A stretch of DNA of 64,000 nt from Pseudisothecium myosuroides. Taxonomy: Eukaryota > Streptophyta > Bryopsida > Hypnales > Lembophyllaceae. This document shows, one piece after another, positions 35,614 to 47,249 of this stretch. The notes under the pieces are model-generated. The model did no database searches, was not told where the DNA came from, and saw only the letters and a list, made by a program, of their open reading frames with translations. Each line of letters starts with the position of its first letter. Positions within the stretch are counted from its first letter, which is position 1. The DNA lies in contig OX637293.1 in the NCBI GenBank assembly GCA_951799445.1, positions 14,136,001 through 14,200,000 on the forward strand. Reading direction: 5' to 3'. Both the position numbers and the translations under genes were made by a program.

Positions 35614-37106
35614 ATGGCAGCCACACTCATCACCACGCTCACCACCGCCGTCTCTTGCACCACTTCGTCTCTTGCTCTCGCCGCGCCCAAAGCTTTGGCT
35701 GTTTCCTTCCGACCCGCTCGTCTCTCTCTTCAGACCTCTTTTCAGACCTCGCAACGCAAAGCTTTAGCTATGGCAACCGCAGGAGGACCCAACACCAACC
35801 AAGTCGCCAAGTCCGAGGAGGAGTGGCGGGCAGTGCTCAGTCCGGAGCAGTTCCGCATCCTGCGACAGAAGGGCACAGAGTGAGTGGCCACGCTAGCTGA
35901 GAATTGGCTTGTGATTATTGGGTGACCATGAGTTTTGTGTCTGTGTTTGTGTTTGTGTTAGGGTGAGGTTTGTCATGGGGGTGCAATTGGCGGTCTTGTG
36001 GGTGGATTTTGATGCAATTGGAATGAGTTTGAGATTTGGGTACTTTGGAGGAGTATCGAGGGTATTTATGACTGAATTGTGAATAGTGTTGAGGAGTTTC
36101 ATCACAATTTTAAAATATGCTAAGCGTTTTGTAACTTGGAGTGATTGGTCGATGGCATGTTTGCGGTGCCTACATGGCGAAGTTGAGAGGTTTAGTTGCA
36201 AATAGGGTTTATCGAGGGAGGAGGAATGACAGTCGTGTGAATGGCGATGAGCAGGTATCCTAATACCGGTGAGTACAACAAGTCGAAAGACGACGGAGTG
36301 TACGAATGTGCAGGCTGCAAAGCGCCGCTTTACAAGTCCACCACGAAGTTCGACTCCGGCTGTGGATGGCCCGCCTTCTATGAGGGCATCCCCGGTGCCA
36401 TCAATGAGACTGTAAGTACACTTATTCCTTGGCCATTCATTTTCTTCCTTGTTTGGTAGAATCCTCGTATTCATAAACATGTTGTGTGTCGTATTATAGT
36501 AAGGTTATGTGTGAGTTCTTTGAGGTTCAAGTAGGGGTTGTCAGGGTTCAAGACTTGTGGTCCGAGAATTTTTATGATAATTTGGGAATAGCGATTTGAA
36601 ATTAAATTGGCCGAACGTGGCCGGATTAGGAGACAAATTATGGAATCAAACGAACTCTGAAATCACAAACCCTGATACCCCTAGTGAGTCCATGTTATGC
36701 TATGTTCCTGTGTCTCTTATATCAAGTAGGAATTGGGCTGATATTTGACATCTTCACCCGAGTAGCTCAAGTTAAATAGTAATCAAACTTTGGTGTCAAC
36801 ATTGAGAACCTTCGGCTACATTGGCACTTCTCAATTGCTATGAAGTTGGATCACTACTGTGATCCAATAATGCAACTCTAACCTTCTTCTCGCAGTGATG
36901 TCTGCGCATTGTATGCAAAACTGACGGTTTGGAGTGTTGTGTCATTCCAGCGCGATTCAGATGGGCGTCGTGTGGAGATTACATGCGCAACTTGTGGAGG
37001 ACACTTGGGTCATGTGTTCAAGGGCGAGGGGTTCTCGACCCCAACTGATGCCAGGCACTGTGTGAACAGCGTCTCATTGAAATTCACTCCCGCTAATAAG
37101 TCCTAG
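35614..37106 (+). CDS. Plastid methionine-R-sulfoxide reductase B (MSRB2-like)
   Basis: Three exons (35614-35879, 36255-36411, 36951-37106) give 192 residues. Residues 1 to about 55 are Ser/Thr/Ala-rich with few acids, a chloroplast transit peptide. The SelR/MsrB domain follows ([40 protein letters not shown]). Two CxxC zinc sites are visible (CAGC and CATC), with [13 protein letters not shown] and the catalytic Cys in [11 protein letters not shown] (Cys178). [10 protein letters not shown] carries the cysteine expected of 2-Cys, MSRB2-type enzymes, which recycle through thioredoxin. The enzyme reduces the R-epimer of methionine sulfoxide in proteins, protecting plastids from oxidative damage. 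Splice junctions are in phase (GA|GTGAGT, ACT|GTAAGT). Confidence 0.95.
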
Positions 37107-37776
37107 AAGAATGCAGCTCTAGGATGTCCTGTATTTTAATAGCAACAACTGTTTGCATGGCGAAATTGAGGAGAGTGGGTTTAGAGACACGACTTCTGTA
37201 CTGTACAAAATTGTAAGGCCCGTGATGTGTTCTTGAGGACCACTGGATTAGCAATTGAGAAGGGCTCATAAACCCTGGATTTAGTATATTGTAATTACAT
37301 GCACGGTTTTGCTACTTCAGGGTGATGAATATTTCCATTGCTTTAGTTCCGATCCTTCACACCCTGACCTCGTTATTCAGAGTGATTGTTTGGGGTCACC
37401 AATGAATGTGTGACTTGTATGCTGCTTGTGACAAGTGTGCCACTCATGAAAAGAATCCAAAAGTTTGACTTTAGACTGAATGCTTGATATTCATTGAGTG
37501 GCCAATGCTCATTATTCTCATAAGATGAGCTCCAGATTGTCTATAAAAAAAAATCCGATTTCCTTCTCCCCAAGGCTGTTGGGGTACTTCCTCGACACTG
37601 AAAGTCATACGCACAGTGAACGTGCTCCTCACCAGTATTTTCCCTTCCAGACTTGAAGTCCTTTTACTTATGCTTATGTAGGGCTTCCCCTGTTACATTA
37701 GAAATTGGTTTAAAAATACATCAATGACGACAGTAGATTTGAGAACTACGCTACAAGGAATGATTTGGACACACTA
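37107..37776. other. 3' intergenic region between convergent MsrB and S-acyltransferase
   Basis: About 670 bp holding the 3' untranslated regions of both genes. Nothing else is recognisable. Confidence 0.7.
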
Positions 37777-40700
37777 TCACCTGTCACTGGGATCTAAACC
37801 ATGAGAAGGTAACATAATCACTCGCGAATGTGTCCTGGAACTGCTTGCGGGTCCCGGATTTCCTGGAATGCCAGACCTCAACGGTAACGGGGGTCTGGGA
37901 GGTTGGTTACTTGTCGACGGGGGTCTCCTAATTGCCTCCCCAATGGGCATGAGTGGGCTACTAAAAAAGATAGAGGGCTCGTTTACTTGCAAATTCCCTG
38001 TGTTTCTACTTGGAAATCTTTGAGAAGAAACTACTCCTAAACCTGTTGGGGGATATGGTCCTACGTCTGGGTGGGCAAGATCAGTGTCTGATTCTGATGA
38101 GAAGGATGAGGATGCAGGCCTTCTGCTTGATCTGCTTTGATATGCAGATAGGACGGAAGTGCTTATTCCTCGACCCCTGAACTGGATAGTTCTTGATGCC
38201 GATCTTACTCCTCTGAACTGACTCGTTGCTCTAGGATCTAAACTAGGTCCACTTGTAGAATCTGCTGGTGAGAGCTTACTTTCTCGGATAAACATCATTC
38301 TTCCCTTTCCAGGACGTCTCATGTCATCAGTGGTCTCTCCGGCAGAGGCGTCATATCCATCACTCAGGGTAGCTCCAATTGCTCTCGCAATTTTGGGGAG
38401 GGTCTTAACCCTGCTGCCGGAAGGGTCAACCGGGTGAGACGTGAAATCTGCTTCCGGCGGTTTTGGAGCAGAAGATTCTGACGATGCAGAAAACCTTGAG
38501 GCAGCATCGACAAGGCGACGGCCAATAAAAGAAGATCTCGATGACGACGTCTGGCTGCCTGAACCCTTCAAATCCATTCCCAAGCTCTTGGACCACACCC
38601 CAAACACTTCTGGCTCCCTGCCCGTGCGTATCTTTGGAAGCTCCGACTTGTAGGGAGACAAGGACATGGAACTCCTGACATCATCACTATTTCTCTGGGA
38701 TAGTTCAAGCGGTGTACCGAATTCGGTGCTCGCAATGCTATGTTGACTGCTATTACTGGTGTAGCTTTCATCGGACTCATTTAATACTTCCAAATCAGGA
38801 GGTGGTACTGGTCGTAAAACAGACGAAGCTTTCCGGGCGCTTGCTGCTGCCCGAGTAGCCTCCGATTTGTTGAGCTTTGCAAGTCTCCAAGCACTGATTC
38901 TCACATTTCCAGGCTTGTTCTTTGCAGGATTATTCTGCTGTTCAGGGCGCACGGTGGTAGACAATGTGCCAGATGCTGGATGTGGAATCGCTTCATCCTG
39001 CAAATAACCATAATTTAGAGATACCACGTTTCTCTACTGGAAAGCCATCGTACTATTCTCTTAGGTCATTTAGAAATCTGAATACTTAGAAATATCCTAT
39101 ATTTACTTGTATGCTTATATCCAGGACGATCAAGTGCATGTCGTATAAATTCCAAAAATCTACCTAAGCACACAAACAAGGGTGGACCACAGATGAGAGC
39201 AACGCCAACCTTACGATCGATAGCCAGTTGTGGAGTTGCAGATCGTATTAGACACAAAATAACATATTAATCAACGCAGAAAATAATGTCCAACTCAACT
39301 AATGCTACCAACTTATGATCCTCAACTTACCACAAAACACTTGATGATTGAAAGGGTTATCAGAACCATTTCATTCCCTTAATAGTTAGGAAAGAGTCCA
39401 GGCCTCCAGAGAATAGAATTAAATAAAAAAGAAATGTTTACCTGATGCTCTACAAATATGCGAGGTGGCGTACACCAACCATGTTGTTGATGTCCTAGCG
39501 AGCTTGATCTGCTCATATCAGGAACTGTTGACCCGCTGGCAGATGTGGTTACCTCATCCCCAACAGGTGACTCTCCCGGTTGTGCCCGCACAGCCACTAC
39601 ATATTCATACGTGGTGATTCCCTGACGGAACATCAAAGAAGCCCTCAGAAGATGCGTGGCCCCACTGATTGACTAACTGAAGAGTGAGAGAAAGAGGGAG
39701 CATCGCGAAAGCATTGTCTTGGAACACTCCATACAGCAAACAAATCGCTGGCAATAAAAGAACTTTATCTTCACGACGACAAATTCAATTTGTAGAGATG
39801 TTCTTCACCCTAAGGCACGCCGTACAGAGGAATACGCAAACTGAGATTTTCACGTGGAAAAGTAGCAAATCAACTCACCTTCTTAATAAGAATAAGATGG
39901 AAAAAGAAAAGCTCGCCCAATGGAATACACGCTAACAAGGTCACCGCAGTGCATACAGCCTGCATTAAACATGGACATGTCAAGTAATTCACAAGCTTGC
40001 AGCTTTAAGAGCACTAATAAGCACGCACATTCCATGGCCTCATAAATGTGCAAAATTGCAGCAGTTCTTGAGAAAATGATGGCATGTCCTAAGCTGAACA
40101 GCGCTCCAGTTAAAACTCTATGGGATGGAACTGTTACATTAGTTGTGATCCCTCTCACTGTCTTCAGTCCTCAGGATTCAAAGGCACAAGTCCTGGCACT
40201 ATTATAAAAGCAATCACCTTGACTAACTTCATTTGTTAGACATCTACGATCTTACTCTTCTCCATCCTCACAACGCTTCCAGAATATAACTGTTGATTCA
40301 TTTAGCAACAAAAAAGCCAGGAAATGGAGCACTCCCTCAGGGAAAACATAGAAAACCAGTCACCAAGTTATTGGTCTGGTTGAATACAAACTATAACCCC
40401 TTTAGATGAGATCATACCACTACAGATGCGAACGGGGCCCTCGTAAAACCATTCCCAAGTTTATCCATTACTTGCTCCACTAGACGTTGCCTATCAACAA
40501 AGCAGCGTACAAACACTGCTGTTCCAACGATCCCTTCCACTATAAGCTGCACAACAAAAAGAAAGATTAAAACTCGTTATAAAACATCCTACAACTCAGA
40601 TCTCGAGTAGAAGCAGAGTCTTTCATATACGGTATCAAGCTGTTATCAGCCTAAAGACTTCAGGTTGTGGAGAAGGATGAGGCCACTTCATTTCAGAGCA

Positions 40701-42974
40701 TGCCGCTAATACTGCTAGAAAACATCTCCAACGCGTAAATGATTTCCACAAAGTAAGATCTAGGTTCATTCGATGATGGTAAGCATATCCCATAATCACA
40801 GCTCACTGGGGCGAATCGGAAGGTATAATTACCAGCACTAGGCTCGAGGACATCAGCGCTACAAATGTCTTGTAATTTTTCTTCCCAATGCAGTTGTTTA
40901 ACCACTGCACGCTCAAACAAGATAAAATTGGAATGTCTTAGCTATGTAAACAATGTTGCATGTCAGGCAATCCTGCAATAGACCTAAAGATAGACAGTCA
41001 GACTTCTCTAAGTCACCGGAAATATCTTGTGTGATAAAATACTAACGAATAGTCTACAGCTGTTGTGGACGATCAATTAATGAACTCAAATCGTACTATC
41101 TGCACGTACCAATCTTCAAGAGAATCAAAATTTACACTGACTCCGATTAATTTCATGAGAGAACAAGCTTACTCGACAGTGATGATCAAAACCATCCACG
41201 CACTTATCACAACTTCGACAGTGCTTGCTGAATCTGCGAACCTGTCATATCCATTTTCTCAGCAAGAAAAAAAATCAGCCTGATATAAACAAATCACACT
41301 TGACTCTCGTATTTGCCAATCCCATTGCGAGCTGTTCGAGTCTCATTCCTCTGCATCATAATGGCCACTTGATAGGATATCAACTGCTCCAACCAAGAGG
41401 CTGGCGCGGAGCGTGTCGTCACGCTCCCAGATGCAACTCGCACCGTCAAGAATTATCGGATCAAGGAAGGCCAAACTCCTCTAGATAAAACCCGTGGTTC
41501 AGCATTATGATGGAAAGTTTTCATCAGTTATTGCTCAATAGCACTTCAAAATCCGTTCAGAGTCACACTGCTTAGCGCGAAATATTTTTATCTAAATACT
41601 GCATTCGATAAACCGTTCAGTGACTTCAGAGTTTCGAGACAAAACCTTACCTCGGCGTTACAAAGTGTGCAAAACAATATCTCGTCCTCCACAACAGGCT
41701 GCGGTGGATCGGAAAAACTGCAACAGTCATCTGGGGCTACCGTCCAGCCACACAGCAAACCACACAGGCCGGCACAGCTGCAAATCCTAGGCGGTCTCTG
41801 TCGTTGCAGCTGCCCTTCCTCCAATGAAGACTCCTTATTTTCAGCTCCTTTCACAGATGGCGCCACGGATGAAGGGTCGGATGGGTGGAGGGACAAGGGC
41901 CCTGGCACGATCCCCAATGACGACTCCGACAGGTCCTTTTCATTATGTTTCCAACGTTGCTTGTAATTCATCACACCGGGATCAGCAGGATCGATTGCCG
42001 TGCATCGAACATATAATGTAAACACCGCAAAAGCCTGCAAAGAATGAAGGGCCAACAAATAATCCGAGGAACTCAATCGATGAATTTATAGAAGTCCACT
42101 GAATGGTCTACTTAATCGGAAAAGCACAGCAGTACTTTACTTAATAGACCTCTTTCGTCAAAAAGTCAATTCTCAAGTGAACTATCCAATCACCAGCAGA
42201 ATGAGCAATGTGCACGAACACATTGGCTCTAAAGGCATCATGTCTCAAGCATCCAGCAACTCCGAAATTTGTCAAAAATTATCCTATGAGCAATTTAAGC
42301 TTATAGGACAGGCAGTCAACAATTCGAATCCAAAGTAGCATTTCCATTGCATCCAAGATGTAATTGTGAAAGCTTACCACAGGAGAGTAGACTGCATATG
42401 CAGCGATAACTAATCCTTTATACCACAAAAATGGCGCCAAAAATATATAGAAGGCGATCGCAAGTAGAAAGAAGACCGTAATTGCCGCCACCTGAGGTGA
42501 GAAACCTAAAAGTTAGAAATGAAGCAAGCAACGTTCGTCGCTTGAACATTCTCAATGATGCGAATTATATGACTTGATTGTAATTCTGAATAACTTCAAA
42601 ATGGTGTATTCTCTTGGTTATATAAATCTCACTATAGTACAGAGGACCTTCACGTGGAAAGCGTTCTAGCTACGACGCTCTGCAATTGAAATCGATTGCG
42701 TTTCGCTTAAAAGGGACATTATGTCACAGTCAAAGTAATATACTTTTTCATAATTATGCTAAAAAATAGGATCAACTTTACTAAAACCAGCAGAATCACG
42801 AATCACGAATAGCAAGACCAGAAACATTGAGAATGCCAACACTTGCGTGAATTCCGAGAAGAAAGTCCACCCTGGGAAAACAAGAACTCATTCTCGGTGA
42901 AGCAATACTCTAGAGGAATGCGAAGCCACCTGAAGAGTGTGAGCAGGAAGCTGCCAGCCATGGCGCCGCACCAT
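37777..42974 (-). CDS. DHHC-type protein S-acyltransferase (palmitoyltransferase)
   Basis: Nine exons join in phase: 42974-42930, 42491-42378, 42034-41651, 41241-41173, 40904-40833, 40546-40418, 39959-39879, 39621-39442 and 38997-37777, giving 764 residues. Features in order: [15 protein letters not shown]; two hydrophobic segments (about 17-35, and 41-65 spanning exons 2-3); the cysteine-rich domain ([20 protein letters not shown]) with the catalytic DHHC at about 200-203; [14 protein letters not shown]; further hydrophobic segments (ALMSSSLVL and [13 protein letters not shown], then [20 protein letters not shown]); and the TTxE motif in GITTYEYV. The 406-residue last exon is a Ser/Pro-rich cytosolic tail with no fold I recognise. 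It resembles the Arabidopsis PAT20-22 group. Such enzymes attach palmitate to cysteines of membrane proteins; substrates cannot be inferred. Confidence 0.95.
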
Positions 42975-43629
42975 GACTACAAGTGAAGAAAACGCGTGCT
43001 AAGGATGCACGCGAGCGCAATGCCACAATCATTCAAAACAAAAAGCGCGACGATTTTGAGGAATTCACACTACTCCGGGAATGGTCCATCACAGTGCCGA
43101 AACAGGCCTCAAGTTCTCGCTAATGATCCTAGTCCTGTAACAACTGTTCACCAGTTTCCACGGTCTCCTCCACCGCAATCCCGAATCAGAACATTCGCCA
43201 GTCCGAAAATCTCCAATGCAACGAGATATCCACATCGTCACCAAAATTCCGCCTCTTATTCACAGTCTCTAATCCCCGCGCTCCTCCTCCATCGCCTCTG
43301 AACCTCCCTCTGAACCTCCCCCCCCCAAAAAAAACTCACACTCGCTACAATACTCTAAAAAACATTAACCGCCACGACAAGCCGCTTAACGACAACCCTG
43401 ACATCCTCCGTCACTCCTTCCTCACAACGTCGCCACGACCTGCTTCTCCAATGCAACGTTCGCCTTCGCCTTCGCCAGAGCAATCCAAACCTTTTAACAT
43501 TACAAACACAAATCCAATTCACCTCACCTCCTCCGAACCTCTCCTAACGTTCATAACCTTCAACGCCAGCAAATGAGGCTCGCATTCCAGAAATTCAGCC
43601 TCTTATTCACAGTTCCACTCCCTGAGCTC

Positions 43630-43662
43630 TTCCAGCGCCTTCTCTCTCTCTCTCTCTCTCTG
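43630..43662. repeat. (TC)n microsatellite
   Basis: An uninterrupted CT/TC run within one copy of the duplicated upstream segment. The second copy has a much shorter run. Confidence 0.85.
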
Positions 43663-44511
43663 CTCAGTCCGCCTCAAAAAAAAAAAAAAAACTCACACAC
43701 CTTTTCCGTCCTCTCCTAACGTTCACAACCTTAAAGCCAGCAAATGAGGCTCGCATTCCAGAAATTCAGCCTCTTATTCACAGTTCCAATCCCTGAGCAC
43801 TTCCAGCGCCTTCTCTCTCTGCTCAGTCCGCCTCAAAAAAAACACTCTCACACACCTTTTCCGTCCCTACGACATACTCTACAAAACACTGAAGTGCCGC
43901 TTAACTACCACTGACTCTGACAACCTCCGCCACTCCGTCCTTTCCGCACTCCTTCCTCCCAAACCTGGTGCTCCAATACAACATCCACCGTCGCCAGAGA
44001 GAGCAGAGGAATCGAAGCTTCCACAAACGAAATTCAATTCACAAACCTCGGCCAAAGTTAATAAAGCTTGGTATGGTAGGGCCAGACAGTAGTGAATGCG
44101 CCTCCGTCCGGCCACTTCCTCGAGTCGTGGTGCATTATTTGCTTTCGTCCGCTTCGAGACAAGCGCTAAGTTAGCAGCAGCGCTTCGTCACCGAACTACT
44201 CCGTCCACAGCCGAAACCAAACAATGTAAAAACTCAAAAGCTCTGTCCGCACACCTCTTCTTCTTCTTCTTCTAGAACGATCTTGCGGATCGTCTTCCGT
44301 TCCGACTAGGAATTGAAAGCTATGGCAGGACGCGGCTCACAATTTTCTGTCGACTACGGCACTCCCGGGCCATCGCTAATCAACGCCGTGATTGAAGCGA
44401 AGCCCCCCACACCTACGCTCTCTCAAATCCAACCAAAACGTACATCCTGGAAGCATAATCTACGCTTTCATGGGAGGCTCCGCCATTGCAAATCCACCCG
44501 TTATGTACATT

Positions 44512-44596
44512 CAAGTCTCACAATCTCAAGTCTCACAGTCTCAAGTCTCACGATCTCAAGTCTCACGATCTCAAGTCTCACAATCTCAAGTCTCAC
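44512..44596. repeat. 15-bp minisatellite
   Basis: About 5.6 copies of CAAGTCTCACAATCT with small changes (CAGTCT, CGATCT). It produces the repetitive SLTIS-type translation in one frame, which is not evidence of a gene. Confidence 0.9.
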
Positions 44597-45791
44597 TACA
44601 GTAGAAGTCCGAAGTCGTCTTCATTCTCAAATCGTACATTCCAGTCTCATAATCTAGAGCTGTCGAACATTTCAATCTCATAATCTACAGAAATTGTAGA
44701 CTTCGCGGTCGTGAGAACATGCGGGGGATGCAGGAGGCTCAGTCATTAATAACGCTGCAATTCGATGCAGTATCGAGGTTACCGTTCTTAGGAGACTTCA
44801 ATCAGAGTCAAATTTAGTTCCATGACTTTAGGGTTCAGATCGTGTTGTGAACCATTATTATATATTTGTGGTGGTGCACTTTTAGAGTTCTAAAAATATA
44901 AACCAAACCAAAGAGGGTTCAATCTGTAATTCGGTGTGGCTTATTTGTGTTGAGTTGCTGTAAGTTACTGTAGTAGAGGAGACTTGGTCATTCATGTGGG
45001 TTACTGTTTAGCAAGACTTTTAGTTGATGAGTTTAGGTCTGTTTTGTAGATCCATGCTTTTGTCAACGTCAATCTTTAGGGGACATTGAATTGCGGCCAC
45101 TACTCCACTGTCCAGTAGTTACTTCAACTCTTTTAGGATTAAATAATGTTGTACCCAGGTTACAGAATGAAGGATTCGCCTAATAATTAATAGGCTTTTG
45201 GGGAGGTACAAAGGCTCCTTTGAGTTTGTGGGAGTTAAAAACTGACCGATTCCATGTACGATGGTGAATCTCGGCAATCTCTTGTTCACACTTCACACTG
45301 GTAACAATGACACACACCCGTGGTTTGAATTATTAGGTGCTTGAATGTGTTCCAAATAATCAGGGTTTTTGTTTTTTGTTTTTGGACAAATGGTTATGTG
45401 GCCTTCCTTTCAAGAAGGTTCTGAGTTTTGTGGCTCCTTCATTCTGGGGGGTTGAATTGAAGGAGGCCAATTTAGAGTATGCAATTTTGAATATGTAATT
45501 TTTGTATGCAATTTTTGTATATGTTGGCTTTGCACGATGGATGAAATGAGGTTTTGGAAGCATTGTGGCAATATTGTGCACGGCCATCATTACAATCTGG
45601 CATTTTTTAACACATTTACCCCCTTTTTTCTCTATAGGCTTGAAGTTGCACATTTTTTTTTGAGGAAATTGGGCATTTAATTGCCTAAAAAAAAAACTAG
45701 TTCCAATGTTGTAAATTTCAGCAAATTTTCTTCTCCTGGAAATTTCAATGGCTTTGTTTTGCTTCTGGGTTTTTTTCTGTTAGTTCAATGG

Positions 45792-46097
45792 TAAGGTAGG
45801 AGGCTCATAAACCGACCATCTAAGGGTTGTTTGCCATTTCGGGGAAGCTAAACACCTTGAAACAATTTTCAGTAGATTTTAGTACGAAGAAAAATGGAAT
45901 TTGCATCTAACCCAAGTCGTTTCATATTTTTTGAATCTTTGTGGAATTAGTTATGAATTTTTGAAGTTAAAACGCAGTGGTCACTAAAAGCGACCACCCC
46001 CTAAAATGTATATTATTGGTACATGGAAGAAAACAAAATGTACCTTTGTGTCATGATCAATATTCCAGCCCGATCAGACTATGAGCCTCCTACCTTA
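45792..46097. mobile_element. TAAGGTA-family TIR element, copy C
   Basis: Ends TAAGGTAGGAGGCTCATAAA and ATGAGCCTCCTACCTTA are inverted, 306 bp apart. Internal TCTAACCCAAGTCGTTTCAT and paired GCGACCACC / GACCATC sequences match other copies. DNA from 44700 to 45791 shows nothing else recognisable. Confidence 0.75.
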
Positions 46098-46295
46098 AAT
46101 CTTATAGTTAATCGTGAAGGTTGTCCCCAATTGTAACAGTGGTGTCATAGGAAGGTTTAACTAAAAATAATACTAAAGAAACATGGCACCAAACTCCATC
46201 AGACCCCTGTTTAGATGCTCCAAGGAGATTTCTCTCGTATTTTTCTCAAACTCTTGGCTCTAGATTATGGATTGCACATACTTTATAATTATCTC

Positions 46296-47003
46296 TAGGG
46301 CCGCTTCACACTATGCCCGAAGGTTGAGAGTCCGTCAATTTCCACCAATCAAAATCCAAAAAACCAAAATTTTGGACTCTCGCCCCCTCACACTATGCCC
46401 GAAGATCCAAAGTCCGTCGCCCTTACAACTGCCTACATGGCAGCAAATGCCTACATGGCAATGGCCTCGCGATGGACTCTCGACCATAGTTTGGGTTGGC
46501 CAAAAACGGTGACCCAAATTATGGTCAAGAATCCGTCGAATTGTAGTTTGGGCAGTAGGTAGGTAGTAGTATTTTGTTATTTGTTATTTATTGCCATTGG
46601 GGTTTGAAACCTAGTCTCCACTATTACAATGGAGAGTCTTTGCATTCAATGAACCCACTTCCCTTCACCTACTTCCCTTCAGTGACCAATCCCACCCTTT
46701 TATTCCATTTATAACCTTCATATTCCTTTGTTTGATGAGAAGAGCATGTGCTGTGAATTTTTTTCCAAGGCCATTTTGGACTCCTTTCTCATGTTTTTTT
46801 ATCTTTTACTTGAAAAAATTGACACATGGGTGAAGTTTGGACTTTGGGCTTGGCCTTTGGAGGCTTCACACTATGGTCGGCCAAAGGCTCCAATTCCTAA
46901 ATTTAAGGGCCTATTTATTGCCCATTTCTTTGAACTCTCACCAAAGTTTGGACTCACTTCCACGGACTCTCGATTTGGTCGGGCATAGTGTGAAGAGGCC
47001 CTA
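46296..47003. mobile_element. hAT-like non-autonomous DNA transposon
   Basis: A 708-bp element with ends TAGGGCCGCTTCACACTATG and CATAGTGTGAAGAGGCCCTA. Internal copies of TCACACTATGCCCGAAG and TCACACTATGGTCGGCC are typical subterminal repeats. TAGGG-type ends suggest hAT, but the 8-bp flanks (ATTATCTC / AGAGTCTC) match only partly. The frame at 46728-46988 inside shows no transposase motif. Confidence 0.65.
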
Positions 47004-47043
47004 AGAGTCTCAGAAAGATTAGTATACTTTTACATTTGATTAC

Positions 47044-47246
47044 CACTACAAGAGAAAGGGGTGTTTTAAGTAGTGTCCTAGACATCACGTCTTTTAAGTA
47101 ACGTCTTTTAAGTAAGTTTTTAAGTAAAATTTTACTAAAAAGACAATCTTTTTAGTAAAATTTTACTTAAAAACTTACTTAAAAGACGTTACTTAAAAGA
47201 CGTGATGTCTAGGACACTACTTAAAACACCCCTTTCTCTTGTAGTG
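47044..47246. mobile_element. CACTA-like perfect-palindrome MITE
   Basis: 203 bp beginning CACTACAAGAGAAAGGGGTG and ending with its exact complement, flanked by TAC on both sides (47041-47043, 47247-47249). The two arms of about 100 bp read as exact complements around a 3-base centre. CACTA ends and a 3-bp target duplication are the hallmark of CACTA (En/Spm) elements. Subterminal ACGTCTTTTAAGTA repeats are present. Confidence 0.85.
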
Positions 47247-47249
47247 TAC

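Larger units (their letters stand above)
42975..44700. other. Upstream region of the S-acyltransferase with duplications and simple repeats
   Basis: It contains a duplicated segment (about 43545-43690 and 43700-43840, sharing GCCAGCAAATGAGGCTCGCA and CCTCTTATTCACAGTTCCA), a (TC)n run, an A-run and a 15-bp minisatellite. C-rich DNA here is probably promoter/5' UTR. A frame opening MAGRGSQFSVDYGTPGPS at 44322 has no recognised family and runs into the minisatellite. Confidence 0.5.

Noticed and set aside
44313..44657. 114-residue plus-strand frame with SLTISSLTIS repeats
   Set aside because: The repeats come from a 15-bp minisatellite. The first ~30 codons match nothing I recognise.
46728..46988. 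86-residue frame in the hAT-like element
   Set aside because: No transposase or zinc-finger motif, and the sequence includes subterminal repeats of the element.
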